Shown: positions 48,570 to 60,499 of the stretch, one piece after another
Numbering within the stretch: position 1 is the stretch's first letter
Layout of the letters: each line of letters begins with the position of its first letter
Assembly: GCA_000320605.2 (NCBI GenBank)
Contig: KB445792.1
Span: forward strand, 563,581-627,580
Reading direction: 5' to 3'
Origin: Gelatoporia subvermispora B
Lineage: Eukaryota; Basidiomycota; Agaricomycetes; Polyporales; Gelatoporiaceae
DNA length: 64,000 nt
The notes under the pieces: generated by a model
Databases searched by the model: none
What the model saw: the letters and a program-made list of their open reading frames with translations, nothing else
What the model was told of the DNA's origin: nothing
Made by a program: the position numbers and the translations under genes

Positions 48570-50255
48570 ATGCGGGCGCAGCATACGGCACACCCGCTCC
48601 CTGCTTTCCCGATCTATTCGAGCGCATTTGTGGCTCCCAATGAGCTGGTACTCGGAGGGGGCGGAGGCCAGTCAAAGACGGGCATTAAGAATGCGCTCGT
48701 ATGTCATAACCATCTTGCACTGGCACTGGAGTTGACCACCGCCACGTAGCGGTTATACCGCGTCGAGAACCACAAGACGTTAGAGCTGTTGAGCCAACTA
48801 GAGCTCGATGTCGGTGAAGACGCACCTATGAGTATGGCTGTACACCCGACAAGCAAGGCAATCGTGTGCGGGATCAACAGCTCACTCAAGAAGCTAAAGG
48901 AGCAGAACAATCAGAATTGTCGTATCTACGACGTGGAGGACACGAAGTACGTTACGAATTGCCTCCGTGTCTGCATCTGCTGACCATGATTCGGTTACAC
49001 AGAATGTCACTCATCCGCACGCAGCACACATTAGTTGCAGACGAGACAATAGACGATTACCAGGTTGGTTTTGGATTCGTCATCCTTGGCCCACACTTAG
49101 TGCGTCCCAGAAAGTGACAGTGTTTTCTCGGGGTGGGCGAATATTGGTCGCCGCAGGCACCCGAGATGTGAGCATCTTTTTCTGAAGTGCTATGCCGTTG
49201 ATACATTGGCATGCGGATAGCTCTCCGTCCTTTCGTATCCTTCACTATCACCTGTCGCACAAGCTATTCATCTAGACAAGGGCGAGATCTTCGACGCCGC
49301 ATTCTCTTCTAAGACAGTGAGCGATTACCTTACCTCCATGACCGCGGTGTTGAACGGCATTAAATCATGGCAGCTGGTTGTAGCGACTACTGTGAATCTG
49401 TTGGTGTACGATATCGAGGCCTTAGAGAGCTCTCAGAAAGACTCAGGAGCAAGTAAGAACTCCCTGCCAGAGCTTAAGCTGGTTCGGACAATAGAGCGCC
49501 CAAAACTCCCCGGAAATGATGCTGGTAGCAGCTTCCGCGCCGTCAGGTACGTTGCTCCGTACCAGAAACATACATTAGGATACATTAGGTTGATATGCGT
49601 GGCTTTAGGTTCAACTCGGAGGATGAAAGTATTTTCTACTCCGTAGTTAACACTGTACCGCCCAAGACGCGTACCAAGAATTCCCCTCGACGAGCGTTCA
49701 TCTGCAAATGGAATGCTGATACATGGGAGCTGACCAAGCTACGGAAAGTGAGCGACCGTGGACTGACAACGTTTGACGTTAGGTGAGCGTATGCGATACC
49801 TGGTCTCACTGTGACGCATACTCATCGTTTTGTCATCATTAAAACAAGTCCAAACGCAAAGTTCCTTGCATTTGGATCGTCAGACTACACTGTCGGTATC
49901 ATTGATGCGCACACGCTCGCGGTAAGCAGAGAATGTTTCGTATCGCTTGATGCATGATAGTAATCGCCGACATTTTGCAGCCATTATTGACAATCCTCAA
50001 GGCACACGAGTTCCCGTCTACGACACTTCGGTTTAACCCGACCTCGAGTCTACTCGTTTCTGGGAGTGCAGACAACTCAGTACGAATCGTCACTATCCCC
50101 GCGAACCTGGGTGCAACCTGTACGTACTTTTCATGTTGATACCGTTTTCTCATTGACGCCGTCGATCAGCGTGGACCTTTTGGATCTTCATGATTGTGAC
50201 CCTGCTCGTCATCCTATTTGCAATCCTTGTACAGCAGATGCGGCAAGGATTCTGA
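48570..50255 (+). CDS. SEC12: SEC12-like Sar1 guanine nucleotide exchange factor
   Basis: Sec12 loads GTP on Sar1 at the ER to start COPII coats. Ten exons (48570-48698, 48750-48946, 49003-49063, 49111-49167, 49221-49316, 49374-49546, 49609-49782, 49849-49921, 49981-50119, 50170-50255) give 394 residues. The K-loop signature LVLGGGGGQSKTGIKNAL stands at residues 27-43, followed by WD-like propeller blades (FLAFGSSDYTVGI, SLLVSGSADNSVRI). A final helix (WTFWIFMIVTLLVILFAILV) anchors the protein with a very short lumenal end. It lacks the long lumenal domain of budding-yeast Sec12. Confidence 0.92.
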
Positions 50256-50402
50256 CAGCGATGACCGGATCTGGGAAGTTTCTTCGAAGTCGTTATGTAT
50301 ACCATCGGCTCACAACGGATTTGGTTACAACACTATATGTATACACTACAGTAAATATAGATACACTTCGCCGTCTGTCCTTCCCCCCTTTATCCGGGTG
50401 GT

Positions 50403-51258
50403 TCAGTCATAGTCCTCCTCTTCTACAAGCTTCCTCTTGACGCCATTTGTTATCGGTGCGATGGGCGCAGCAGAGACCTCTTCCATCGCTTCGTCAGCGC
50501 TCTCCTCTTCCTCCTCATCCGCAGCACCAAACAAGCCGTCCTCTTCTTCACCCTCGCTTACCTCCTCCGCAATGCCCATGGTCGCACCAACCATATCAAC
50601 GTCTGAAGGCGTCTGCACCGCTCCAATGGGCGCAGGGGGCGGCACGGCTGCGTCGCGCATGATCTGATCCCGGTCGTGCGCCTGACCGTGCTGCGTGGCA
50701 AGCGGAATCGCTGCGGGTTCCATATCTTCATCCTCATCCTCCGACTCAGACTCCTCGACTTCCTCGACTTCCTCGTCGTAGAGCTTCACGTCTGGTGGGG
50801 GCTTGTTCGGGACGAGATCGAAGTTAACAGAGGTGAGGCAGTCGGAAGTGGGCGGCAGGCGCACGCCAAAGACCTCCGGAACTGTGGGGAGCGGCACAGA
50901 ATTCGTCTGGGTTGCCAGCGAGAGGAGGTACTAGAGCGCTGTGATCAGGATACCTGCAGATAGAACGAATGATATGCGTGCCACTTACCTCCTTCGGCAC
51001 GCGTCCCCCGAGCTCCCAACCTACGCGAGCCTGCACTGCAAGCGTAGCATCGTCCATTTCGATCTTCCCAGAGTGCCCTGCGTGCTCTGCGTAGACGAGC
51101 GCATCCGAGAGAACCTGTGAGGTGTACCGGTGCGAGAACTCGAGTAGTTGGTGTAGCACCCCTGGTTGTGCATCCTGGACTGTCGGCGTCGAAGCTAGTA
51201 GCAGCGCAATGGAGCGAGCGGTAGGAGGCAAGTTGTCCGCGTTGTTATGTGGCGACAT
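50403..51258 (-). CDS. TAF9: TFIID/SAGA subunit TAF9
   Basis: TAF9 pairs with TAF6 through a histone fold in TFIID and SAGA. Exons 51258-50989 and 50930-50403 give 265 residues. The histone fold covers residues 12-90: ARSIALLLASTP, VLHQLLEFSHRYTSQVLSDA and the conserved DDATLAVQARVGWEL. The post-fold motif KEYLLSLATQTNSVPLP spans the intron and confirms the splice. After a conserved TSVNFDLVPN segment the tail is strongly acidic (runs of Glu and Asp) and ends KRKLVEEEDYD. The 3' end faces SEC12, with 147 bp between stops. Confidence 0.94.
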
Positions 51259-52098
51259 CTCGCCGTAGCGGGACCTCCAAGGTCTAGGTTGTACTGAGCA
51301 GGCCGCGCGCTTGTGAGCGCGACGAGCAGCCGCGTCGTTGGCGTGTGATCTCCGCGCCACCGCGGGCGCTTGCGCAAACACTCTCCTATGCAGAAACGTC
51401 CATGAAGAAGGGGCTCGATCCGTAAATTTTGCTCATAGCCAACTCTCAACATATTCAATTGTCAGCGTATTACGGCGCTATGCGCACTACTAGGCCGGCT
51501 TGCAAACCGACGACAAAGTTGCCTCGTATATTCTGGTCTCTGAGGAGTTTGGAACAGTTGTTACTCGACGATCCAATGTGCTACTGGTATCCACTAAAAC
51601 GCACGATCACTTTACTCGATGATACACAGCTGTCGCACTAGTCTGCGCCCCGGCATTCACTCGATGCGTGCTTCTGAACGCTGACGTCATCAAGCCTTCG
51701 CGCAACGCCCGCACACTTGATCTGTGTGCAAAGGTCAAAGTTTCAACTGGATGCACTTCTCTAGCCTGGCTTTGGGAACTCCGACATGTGATCAATTGTT
51801 AGTGTATCTTACACCCCCAAATACTTTGCAACGTGTACTTCAAATTCGATCGTTATAAGACTTTGAAGCCACACCCGCCTCCCATAACGGGTTCCGCACC
51901 CCCATTTGCCCGTTCAGCGCGTGATCTTGGTAATGCAGCATCACTGCGTCCAATTCAAGTCTTACAGTTCGGCCAGCCATGAAAGCCCGTCAATCATCAT
52001 GTTCTGGTGTGGGTTGGCGTCCTAACAACAAATGGTCCACATACTCGCATACTATGCTCCTACAACTATGTCTCCCTCAAGCAGGTGTCGTTTCGAGG
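51259..52098. other. Intergenic, nothing recognised
   Basis: This 840-bp gap carries the TAF9 promoter and the 3' end of the flavin oxidase gene and marks the border between housekeeping and accessory genes. No features were recognised. Confidence 0.5.
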
Positions 52099-53901
52099 TC
52101 AACCTGCAGCAGGAGTAACCACGAACCATTTGTTGAAAACCATATCAGGATCATACTTCCGCTTCAACTCCTGCAATCTGGGATAGTTGCTATCGAAGAG
52201 GATACGTGATCTATCCTCTGCAATTGTACCTTGGGCCGGTAGGGCGTCGCTGCCTGTGCGGAGGCCCCGCTTCAGTGAAGCGTATCAAATCTTGACAATG
52301 TGGACGCCTACTGTAATTGCCATAACCCACAGCTTCAGCAGGGTTGACATCACCCATAGTTGCGATAAGCTGACTAGCCGACTCCTTGGCTAGAGCGTAT
52401 TTCCCTGGCTCATCATCATCCCAAGTCAGGTTGGTAATGACGTTCGTTCGGCGACCGCGCCGGAACGCGGTTGCGTCGTTCGGCACGCTGTTAACCTTGC
52501 CCATAGGAAAGAGCTCGCAGGCAATGAAGGTTTCGAATTTTCCCATTTCGTGGAAACGCTTGACCAACTCGTAGGTTCTCGCAGCACGTCCTGGGAGGTC
52601 GAAGTTCGGCGAATGGTATGTTCCCTTCTCGTAATTGTTTCGACCATGCACAGCCAAATGATTCTGACGCAGAATCACAATTTAGTATCGATCGCACGAT
52701 CTTCTAGTTGTTGCTGCAGACACAACGCACCTGAACTTCATTCAATTTCTCGAATGGGATTTCCTTGCTCATATCGGCGATCGGGCCTATGTTTCAATCA
52801 TTTCAGCCGCCCATTTGTCCGATGATCAAATCAAAATGTCTTGCGAACCAATGTCTAAGAGTGTCTTGTAGTTCTTGCGCCCTTCCTCCTCTGACCCATT
52901 ATAGAATAAATTCAAGATCACTGCTGGCTGACAAAAGATTCGACATGAGGGGCACGAGATCACGTCCTGTCTAGTGCTTACCGGTTGACCGAATTGACTT
53001 GCAGCCTGTACAAACATCATTGCTTCGTTTTCAGTCGGACCATTAAGCCACCATGATTGGACTGCAGTTGCCAGTGTCTCTAGTTTTTCGGGCGAGAAAA
53101 TGACAAATCCTGCGTAAACCGTTCTGCGCTGAGGGTATAACTTTAGGACAAATTCAGTCACAATCCCGAAGTTGCAGCCTCCGCCACGAATTCCCCAGAA
53201 AAGATCAGAATTCTCTGCGGAATTTGCGGTGATCGTTGATCCGTTAGCAGTCACCACGGTCGCCTACAAACGTGAGATCGTTATAAAAGAGAAATGAGAC
53301 ATCAGACATCTTACTTGTACGAGATTATCAATTGCAAGACCATATTTCCCACTGAGCCACCCATAACCTCCGCCGACGATGAGCCTGCAGAAATCCATAT
53401 CGATGCCCAAGGAACACACTGTGAGATATGCCTTGGCACATACCCGCCGCAGCCAGTCTGTGACTGCTCTCAGCGATGGGTCAATACTAGGAGCCTACGT
53501 AAACTCACGTGGTTTACAGTCCCTCCGACAGTAGCAAGGCCATGTTGTATGGCAGCTTTCTCGACTGCGCCCCAAAGGGTACCTCCTCCAACATACGCCA
53601 GCTTCTTATTGGGATCGATCCTGACACGGTCAAAGTACTTCGAGAGATCGACAACGAGCCCATCCGTCGAGGATGCACCTGAAGCGCTGTGCCCACCTCC
53701 ACGTATTGCTAGAGGTAGCCCAACCTGCCGACTGTAGGCTATAGCTTGGGCGACGCCAGTCTCGTCCTTTGGGAACGTAACTATTTGAGCCCTCCTGATG
53801 CCGTTCCGCGACCAACGAAAGATAGCATCCTCGTAGCCCGGGTCGGAGGGAGTGATAATGTCACCTCTGAAGTCAGTCTTGAAGGCTTCGAGGTCAGCCA
53901 T
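52099..53901 (-). CDS. BBE-like FAD-linked oxidoreductase
   Basis: Eight exons (53901-53509, 53457-53444, 53384-53315, 53263-52982, 52927-52849, 52786-52731, 52663-52312, 52253-52099) give 466 residues. An FAD_binding_4 domain holds LAIRGGGHSASGAS, where the His is the flavin attachment site of the berberine-bridge family. [38 protein letters not shown] and LFWGIRGGGCNFGIVTEF follow. The C-terminus YPRLQELKRKYDPDMVFNKWF is the BBE motif. The second exon is 14 nt and encodes the HTGCGG turn. The usual second flavin-linking Cys motif (GxCxxVGxGG) is not seen, so a single covalent link is likely. There is no signal peptide. Confidence 0.9.
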
Positions 53902-54989
53902 GTCAAACGAGGAGAGCACGCAACACTGCGGGAATCGATTTGAGACTTCGGGCACTTTATAGAAGGCAGGATGATCCAGATCTGACAGTATCAGACCCAG
54001 ATATGCGATTCTCCCACCCGCATGAGGTCAAGTAAACTATGAGCACCGGACCTGAGGGTGACCAGATAGATATTGGAGAACATATGCCGTTGCAAACATA
54101 TGGACTTCGATGTTTCAAAGCTGAAATAGTCTTCATGAAACATTGCTATGACGGCGAGCGGTATCTCTGCGCAGCCGAAGTGGGGATGAGAATGTAGACA
54201 CGGCTGTCAATGCGTCCGAACTGAGCGGAACCAGAGCCGCGTGAGCGTTTCGAGCGTATTGTGGGTTACGATAATTTGTGTAGTATTGCTCAGTGTCTAC
54301 GTCCAGCTGTGTAGCTTGACATTGCAACTGCTACCGCAGAAGCGATTATTGGACTCTTTTTCCGAACGTACTCTTACCACGTCGGTCAGAGTCCTGGCGG
54401 CAAGAGATCAACTGTAATCCGAAAGTGCGATCAAGGGTCGTTGTCCCAACCATTCCCTCACAGCATATATTCGACTAACAAACTGTCCATCAAATACACT
54501 ATCATGATGGTGGCGGTCAGCGGTATGTATCTACTGTAACTGCATATAGATAGCGCCGTCGAACGTGAATCAATCCCCCAGAATGGCCAGGCGTCTGCAA
54601 TTTGTAAAGCAGCATAGACAACCCGTCAAAATGGGCGGTAAGATGGAGTATGAGCGTAATTTTGAGACCATTGTAGACATAATGCAGCTGATGATGAACC
54701 TCCGATACGCATCATCTGTCGCCTCAATTGGGCTTTGCTGCTAATGATCGATTTTCACCACACAAGAAACTTCATGTTGCGCAGAGGACAACGCTGGATC
54801 CATTGGAAGGAACAACAATTCCGATCTTTCCACAGATCATCCATCCGATACTCTACTCGTTTAGTCTATATAATGTCGTGCTTCATATGAACAGCCAGCG
54901 CAGTCATTTTTAACGTTGTGAGTAAGTTGAAATTGTGCTAAGCGACTACCTCGGAAACACTATGCAACCAGATTGCACTTGTCACTGCG
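53902..54989. other. Intergenic, nothing recognised
   Basis: This 1.1-kb, rather AT-rich gap lies between the flavin oxidase start and the sugar-transporter stop. No open frame with splice support was found. Confidence 0.5.
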
Positions 54990-56786
54990 TCACTCCGTTT
55001 TCGGGATTTCTGCGTCAGTGCCGTTTCCTATCCTCGAGACCAGGGTGCTGGCTTCAGACGCCTTCGATTCTGAGGATGATTTGGAATCGTCCCGCAAGGT
55101 CCCGATGGCCGGTGGTGGCACCAGGTCTTCGGTCATGACTGCATCCCCGAACACAGTCCCCAGCTCCTCCAGCGTCTTGTGAGCCGTCTCAGGATAGACC
55201 GCCCAGACGAAGAAGCCCGAGATGATACAGAACCCGAGCAAGATGAAGTAGTATCCGGCGTCGATTGCGGAAAAGAGGGGCGGGGTGATGAAAGCGATGA
55301 TGAAGTTGCAAATCCAGTTGGAGGTGGTGGAGAGGGCCATGCCTTTCGCTCGTGCGCGCAGCGGGAAGATCTCGGCCCCCAGAAGCCATGGGCCAGGACC
55401 CCAGCTGAAGGAGAATATGTCAGCGCGAAAGTATGCAAATGTCATAATTTGGATAACTGACGTGCACCCGAAGACAAATAGATAAAGGCAAACAGCTGGT
55501 CATGATAATTGTCAGGAAACAAGAGCGAGTATGGACTGCTTGGGCAAGTACCTGCGAAAATGCCATCTGCGGAAGGAATCCGCGCGTTGCCTTGTGGCAG
55601 AGAATCTGCGTGGTATTGCAACGCGCCAACGATGGCTAGGAATGCAGCAAGAGCAAAGCTGCCAGAGATGAGCAGCGGTCGTCTGCCCCACCGATCGATG
55701 AGCACCATCGTAGGGAGTGTGCCGAGGCAGTAGACGATCGCCGCGACGCCGGAGTACAACAAGGCTCGTTCGGTCGTGAAGCCGGCTCGAGTCAGATTCT
55801 CTGGGAGGAAGTAAAGCAACGCGTTGATGCCATTGAACTGGGCGAATAGCTGGCAGGTAATGCCGATGATCGCGCGGCGGGTGTATTGCGTGAAGAGCTG
55901 TCGCCATGTAGCTTGTCCCAGGTGTTTCTCGAAGTCGATTGCTGCGATGATCTCCAAATACGACTTTTGGACTGCAGGGTCGTTTGAATTTCCCTTCGCG
56001 TGCAGATCGGCCAGCGTGCGGAGACCCTCCTCCCTGAGACCGCTGTGGATGAGGAATCGAGGGGTCTCCGGCAGGATGAAGCTCCAGAAAATTAGAATGG
56101 CTGCCAGAACAGCCTGGACGATGTATAGTCCCTTCCAGGAAATTTCCGAAGGCAGAGCGAAGTAGAATCCGTAGCCGACCCAGGCAGAGAGAGCATATCC
56201 GCTATTCAAGCAGAGGTACTCGATCGAAATGAATAGCCCGCGAGAGTGTCCAGGAGAGATCTCGCATTGAAGGATGGGGACAGTCATCGACAATATCCCG
56301 ACCCCAACCCCTTGAATAGACCTTGCTACGATCAAGCTTGCTAGGTTTGGAGAGAAGATTGAGATCATAGACGCGATGAAGTAGATGATGCCCCCAATCC
56401 GGACGGAGATTCGGCGACCGAGGATATCACAGATGTATGCTGCACCAAATGAAGATAGGAACGCCGTGATATTGAGACAAGCAACAGTGATGGCTGGCAC
56501 GGAACGCGTAAGTCAGCCACTTCTAGCCCGTAGAATGAGGGAGGTTACCTTGGACTTCGGGATTCACCCCAGTATTACCGGCTTGAATCTGCGCCGCAGT
56601 TACATCCGCGCTGAAGAACCTCTTGATGAAGGGAGGCTGAACCTGCGCCGCGGCAATGGCTCCTTGACTATATCCGAACATGGCATCACCCAGAGCAGCC
56701 AATGCGGAGGACATGATAAGGAGCGGCCGCCCAACCATCCACCGAGGGTAACGGGCGGTGTACGACCTCAACCTGAAGCGATCCAT
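54990..56786 (-). CDS. Sugar-type MFS transporter
   Basis: Four exons (56786-56549, 56493-55552, 55495-55462, 55404-54990) give 542 residues. Motifs of the sugar porter family are all present: GYSQGAIAA in helix 1, CDILGRRISVRIGG after helix 2, RSIQGVGVGILSMTVPILQCEISP, LPETPRFLIHSG, QFNGINALLYFLPE, IDRWGRRPLLI and PLRARAKGMALSTTSNW. The third exon is 34 nt and completes helix 10. An in-frame ATG at 56885 would add 33 residues without family resemblance, so the inner start is preferred. An imperfect tandem repeat lies upstream. The substrate may be a sugar or a small product of neighbouring enzymes. Confidence 0.9.
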
Positions 56787-57274
56787 CTTGTGTGCCCGGG
56801 AGTCTTCGATTGGTGTTAGTGATGAGGTTGGGAAGATCGTGGAACCTAGTAGAGACGCACGCTCACACTTGGTGTAGCAAGACATATAAAGGAGGCTTGC
56901 ACGACGGAATTCGAATCCGATCGGACACCGTCTGCGTCGCGATCCTGCACGACGCCATCGTAAAGTCGTCCAGGCAGTCAGAATTCGAATGTCGAATCAA
57001 GCTGCAATATCAGTCCTGCGCGACGCCATCGCAAAGTTGTCAGAAACAAGCTATAAGATCAACCATTAGATTAACGGTTGCACGATCAATGATGTGATTC
57101 TTCAAGTTGAATCACTGCTTTCACACCAAAGCAATGTAAGCAAGGAACGGGAACGAGTGTCAATGTATAAATTACGCCACGAAACGTACACATTAACTGT
57201 TGCGAGCGTACGGATATGCAAAAACGAAGGGCATAAAGATAGGCGATACAAAATATAAATCGACGCTTCACGCT
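56787..57274. other. Intergenic with an imperfect tandem repeat
   Basis: This 488-bp gap separates the MFS start from the P450 stop. Apart from the repeat described separately, nothing was recognised; the half next to the P450 gene is AT-rich. Confidence 0.5.
56907..57041. repeat. Two imperfect direct copies of about 65 bp
   Basis: GAATTCGAAT starts at 56907 and again at 56981. CCTGCRCGACGCCATCG followed by YAAAGTYGTC starts at 56944 and again at 57015 (24 of 27 bases agree). The paired spacings of 74 and 71 bp indicate one duplicated unit with a small length change. It lies 120-255 bp upstream of the transporter start, so it may be a promoter element or a plain local duplication. Confidence 0.7.
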
Positions 57275-59358
57275 TCACTCGGACTCGGCATACTCGTGCA
57301 AAATGAGCGACTCGGCCTTCGCGGAGCGAGGCTTGATGGAACAAGGGAATGGCGCGGGATGGCTGGTTATCGAGATCGTGAGATACGCCGATCGGCGGTA
57401 TGACAACTGGTGGTGACGTACCTGATCGTCCCGCTCGAATATTCGATGACAGGTTCAATCGCCTTGCCGTCTTCAACAACTTTCGAGATGTTGAACGCAG
57501 CGAGGGACATGGCGCATGAGAGGAAGACGGAAGTGTCTGCGAGATAAAGACCTAAGAAGACGAGATTAGAATTCCGCGCAGATCGAAAACGGTCAATCTT
57601 CATACCAGGACAGATCCGTCTCCCGAATCCAAAAACGAAGTCTCGAGGGTCCTGTTCGATCTCCTTCCCTGGCTGGGCAATAAAACGATCAGGGTTGAAC
57701 TCGAAGGGGTTCGTGTATAGCTGGCTATCATGGAGGAATTTCCTGTTCCGAAGTTCAGAATGCGGGGGGGTTTTCGGGACCGGGTGGGCTCACCAGATGT
57801 TCGCAATCACAATGGAGTCTTTCGGGATAAAGTACCCGTCATGGACATCGTCCTCCGAGAGGCGATGAGGCACACCTTGTAATGGTCAGATAGGCACACC
57901 AACAATGAGAAGTTATGACATACCCAGAGGAGCGACAGGGTTCCAACGCAGAACCTCCTTGCACAGCGCATTGACGTATGGAAGGCGTTCTCGGTCAGCT
58001 ATTGTAGGCAGGCGATCGGTGCCGATCACAGAATCAATCTCTTCCTGAGCCTTCTTCTGCGCCTCGGGGAAGCATGTCATGGCAAGGAAGAAGGTGCAGA
58101 TAGCGGAGACAGTCTGCCGAGCAGTAAGTGAGACGAACTTCGATATACACACGGGTAGGAACGTACTGTGTCTGCTCCACCTGATTTCGCGAAGATCGAA
58201 TAATGTGTCAGGCTAAATAGTCTAGGCGAAGTGGTGAATTGTGCTTACCCGAATAGAGCGATGAGGCTGCGTTCTTGACGATGCGCTCCCTCTCGAGACC
58301 TTCGCTCTCTTCCAATGCGGTGGAGACAAAGTTGGGCTTTGCAGTTCCAGCAGCCTGGAGTAATCACGTCAGGGACCGTCGCAGCTGCATTGGAACTACC
58401 AGGTACTGACCATCTGTTGCTTGGTGTAGTTGAACGGCAGGTCGCACATTTCTTCGATTTTCGCGCGCCATTGAGCTGCTTTCTGCTTCCATGCAGTGCC
58501 AGGCATCCAAGCAGGCACGTATTTCACTATTGCACGCGGTCAGCCGGCTTTCAAGTTGAGCCGGTGGAAAGATACTGACATATGGGGAAGACATCAACCA
58601 AGAAGGCGCCAGGGGCGGTAGATTTTGAGAATTGGTCGACGGCTTCGTCGACGGTGTTGATTATCGGATCATCCTCCTCCTGGATCTTGTACCCATGTGA
58701 CATCATGAGGATGATAGCTCCGGCGGTCCTGCGGGCAAATGCTTAGTCAAGTCCAACTCGGATATGAACTATGCAGTGAACGACTCACTTGCGGACCTGC
58801 TTGCCGACATTGTCCGGGTGCCGCATGAGACGATACAGGAACTTGCGGGTCTCTGTCTCGAGGTGTCCGTGGAACTTCTCGAGGTGCTTGCGCGAGCCGA
58901 TCAACTGGGAGAGGAGGCGGCGTGTCTCGCGGAAGACGTTGCCATAACGGAGCAGCGCGAGCGTGCGGTCCCAGCCCGCGAGCTCGCCGCCCATGGTCAG
59001 CGTCGGGCGGTCCGAATAGATGGAGCTCTTCTTGTCCAGCATGTCGAACGCGAGCTTGGGCGAGTTCAGGATGACCATGGTCTGGCCGAGCAGGTTGACT
59101 GACATGATGTCACCTGGTCCGCCGTCAGCGCCCGGCAAAGCTCACATCGAAGGAGACGCGCATACCCCATCGCTCGCCCCATGTTGCGAATGTCTCCCAT
59201 TCGTGCGCGGTGGGCATGTCCAGAACGTTCCCGATAACAGGGAGGCCCTTCGGGCCCGGGGGAAGAGGTCCACTGCGCTTTCGACCGAAAGCACGTTGGA
59301 GGAGGAAGACACCTAGGAGGACCAGGCCGAGGTCTACTATAGTGAGTGTGGTAGGCAT
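57275..59358 (-). CDS. Cytochrome P450 monooxygenase (second)
   Basis: Eleven exons (59358-59166, 59113-58789, 58728-58580, 58526-58411, 58354-58249, 58180-58167, 58113-57924, 57875-57794, 57742-57606, 57551-57422, 57362-57275) give 509 residues. One N-terminal anchor helix is followed by the proline hinge PLPPGPKGLPVIGN. GGADTT in the I helix, KEVLRW (ExxR), NPDRF and the haem loop FGFGRRICPG are present. The end SHPAPFPCSIKPRS is typical of O-methylsterigmatocystin oxidoreductase-like basidiomycete P450s. The sixth exon is 14 nt and encodes the core of GGADTT. Its class differs from the P450 at 17-19 kb. Substrate unknown. Confidence 0.93.
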
Positions 59359-60499
59359 GTTAGGGTAGCACGACGCGGCGGATGATGGCCACGGACTTGG
59401 GGCGGGTCGTATGAGAGGTGGCGAGAGGAAATGGAGTGCATTATATACGTCAGGCGTCTAGGAAGGGAGAGGGTCTACAAGCGACGGGATGCGGAGGCTC
59501 CTGAGCTTCTTGCCTGCGCTAGGATCCGTCGTGCCGGAGCAAACGCCAGAGGGCGCAGGACACACGCGATCCCGGCGGCGAGCCCGCGCACTCGGGAAGG
59601 AAGATCCTATCGTGCACGGTGCGTGCCATGGGACGAAAGCCTGCCTGTCGCCGCCTGACGTTTGCCACATGAGTGCGTATGAGCGTACTGGACTCTGGGC
59701 CATCATTCGCCGCTATAATAGGTCAAGTTCCCGAGGCGTATCGCGTTGGCGTTCGGCGGCCAAGGTTGCGGAGGGGCGCGGGTGCAATGTTGCAGAGCCC
59801 CCGAATCACGATCCGTGTGACGGGTCTGCTTTCGAAATCAGAAAACTCGTGCGGCTACGACCCCTCTGCGGCTGGAAGAGACAAAATGCACCCGCGGGTC
59901 GTAGCATGATGCTCGACAAGGTAATCGATTCAGGCATAGTGCGTAAGTTGCGCGCTCAGAAGAGATGGAGAGGAGCAAGTCAAACGACTCATTTGGCGCC
60001 GCGCACATCCTCTAGCCAAATGCGGACAAGCTATGCTTACCTCCTCGGTTGGCCGGAGGCTGTCCACGTCCTATCCTCGCGTTGATCTATTGGCGACTTG
60101 TGCACAATCCCTGTCATGTCCCCGTCACCTAATATTAATGCAGGCGCGACAGGCCGCCATCACCATAAGTGCATTCACATTGCCGGCGGTGTGCCAAAGA
60201 GGCAGAACACATCCCCATTTATCTGGATTAGGTATTAGCAGGGTGACCGTCGGAGTTCCTGGTTTTCGATGACTACCTGGAATCGTCGTATCGAGTTGGC
60301 CCTGGCAGCAGAAAGGCACGCTGAGCAACGGCGGGCTGGTCATTCGTCGTTGGATCCTAGGATCCGCGGCCTTCATCAGACGCCCGTGAGTGGGCGCTTT
60401 GCTCCGGGACGGGGCGCCCGCCGGCGCCTCTAATGCACGTCGAGATCGATATCGGAGAGCCTCTCTGCACTCGATTCAGTACTGAAAGTTTCATCCATC
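59359..60499. promoter_or_regulatory. Divergent intergenic region, P450 / dehydrogenase
   Basis: The 1.14 kb between head-to-head starts is GC-rich near the P450. No gene with motifs was found. It should hold both promoters, compatible with joint control of the two enzymes. Confidence 0.4.
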
